Shown piece after piece: positions 63,123-64,000 of a stretch of 64,000 bases of DNA. Both the position numbers and the translations under genes were made by a program. Position 1 is the first letter of the stretch. Every line of letters begins with the position of its first letter. This DNA is from Pithys albifrons albifrons (lineage: Eukaryota > Chordata > Aves > Passeriformes > Thamnophilidae): assembly GCF_047495875.1 (NCBI RefSeq), contig NC_092464.1:30040865-30104864 (forward strand), in the 5' to 3' direction. Under the pieces are notes generated by a model, which saw only the letters and a program-made list of their open reading frames with translations, was not told the DNA's origin and did no database searches.

Positions 63123-63236
63123 GTGTTCTGAAACACTTATGTTCATTACAGATTCTGTTTCTTCACAACAACAAGTTAAAAAAACTTGGAAAAACAGTGA
63201 AGGAATTGAAAGGAATGATAAGCTTGCATACTCTAA
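63123..63236 (+). CDS. LRRC72: LRRC72 coding exon 5, third leucine-rich repeat
   Basis: Two bases complete Gly86, then VLKHLCSLQILFLHNNKLKK and LGKTVKELKGMISLHTL (residues 87-123), with one base of the next codon. The leucine-rich repeat L..L.ILFLHNN and the following VKELKGM helix match the mammalian protein closely. The acceptor is TTATTTCAG and the donor is A|GTAATC. Across exons 1-5 the coding total is 370 nt, open throughout. The expected next exon (LYQNPL region) is not in the remaining 764 bases, so the gene continues past the right edge. LRRC72's biochemical role is not established; the SDS22-like repeats suggest protein binding. Confidence 0.94.
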
Positions 63237-64000
63237 GTAATCCCTTATTTTTATTTTGCAGAACAGCAAGTAGTAGCTTTTTAGTTTCTTGTCGCTTTCC
63301 ATATCATTTGCCAATAGCTTTGAATATAATTATGAATTTCAACCAAATCTGACAGGAGACAGCAATCTCTAAGACCTGAAAATTCCACAGACTACCTTAA
63401 CTGAGATAAAAAACCTGCTAAGTGAGTTCAGAAGTTAACTCTTTTTGGCTGCTGGCTAGCCAGTATCCTGGATGAATATCTTGGTGGGTGTCAAGGCAAT
63501 TTACTGCTGCTCCTTTGAAAGGGAATGTGGGAGTCCAGTGAGATTACCACAGAGGCAGAGTTGAAAAATGGGTGTTATCGCTGCTGAGAGTGTGAGGGAT
63601 AGGTTATAGAACCCAAATTCCTGCCTCATTAATTCTGTTCCCTTTCTGCATCTCTTTGGCAGACTGCAGATTTCTAGAAGCTAAGAATAAGTATACTTAG
63701 GTATTCTTCACAACAGTATCTGTTAAGTAGGATATTTTCCCATACACCGGCTGGAAATGAAAATGGCACTGAATCTGAAATTTCAGATTAGGTTACATAA
63801 GACAGTGTTGGCGCCACTAAGTTACAGGGTAAGAAGTGAAGACCAGGGGAAGTAGGCTTATATGTCACTAAGATACCGAAAGTGAAAATATAAGCAGTGT
63901 TTTCCCTAGTTCCTAAAGGAATGTCAACAGAGGTCCTGACAGATGCCAGTACTTGGAGAAAACAGGAAACAAGTTTCATGCCTGAGTGACATGGTTAAGG
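63237..64000 (+). other. LRRC72: LRRC72 intron 5 (truncated by window edge)
   Basis: Begins with donor GTAATC. No further exon or mobile element was recognised before the window ends. Confidence 0.75.

Overview
This is a vertebrate nuclear window, most likely from a passerine bird. Three genes can be read from spliced exons: CRPPA (ISPD), SOSTDC1 and LRRC72. As I recall it, their order and orientation (CRPPA minus, SOSTDC1 minus, LRRC72 plus) match the amniote arrangement on human 7p21, and ANKMY2 would be expected just beyond the right edge. The bird assignment rests on the interspersed repeats: almost all are CR1 fragments. One SINE joins a tRNA-Ile-like head to a CR1 3' tail, the architecture of the passerine TguSINE1 family. 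There are no bacterial or phage features.

Layout. 1-7877: the first two coding exons of CRPPA (exon 2 at 590-869, exon 1 at 7738-7877) and a 6.9 kb intron holding one CR1. The gene continues off the left edge. 7380-8260: CpG-island promoter of CRPPA. 8.3-20 kb: AT-rich intergenic DNA with microsatellites and no gene I can support. 20875-23713: complete two-exon SOSTDC1, 206 codons, with a TATA box and a CCAAT box upstream. 23.9-54.1 kb: about 30 kb without an identifiable gene. It contains an ancient interspersed repeat, CR1 pieces, a TguSINE1-like element, a GATA microsatellite, and the first copy of a 5S-rRNA-headed SINE. 54.2-55.5 kb: a CR1 abutting the CpG-island promoter of LRRC72. 54813-63236: five consecutive LRRC72 coding exons whose splice phases all agree; the gene runs off the right edge. 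The second 5S-headed SINE copy lies in LRRC72 intron 3.

The genes have separate jobs. CRPPA makes CDP-ribitol for alpha-dystroglycan glycosylation, SOSTDC1 is a secreted BMP/Wnt antagonist, and LRRC72 is a poorly characterised leucine-rich repeat protein. Their co-location is long-standing synteny rather than an operon-like unit.

The most interesting non-gene signal is the pair of 5S-headed SINE copies (32887-33198 minus; 60569-60864 plus). Each is bounded by its own target-site duplication. They share the same departures from 5S rRNA and a common tail of about 190 nt, with a self-complementary segment and a 3' hairpin, and neither has a CR1 end. This looks like a real retroposon family rather than two stray 5S pseudogenes. 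I could not search whether it is already catalogued.
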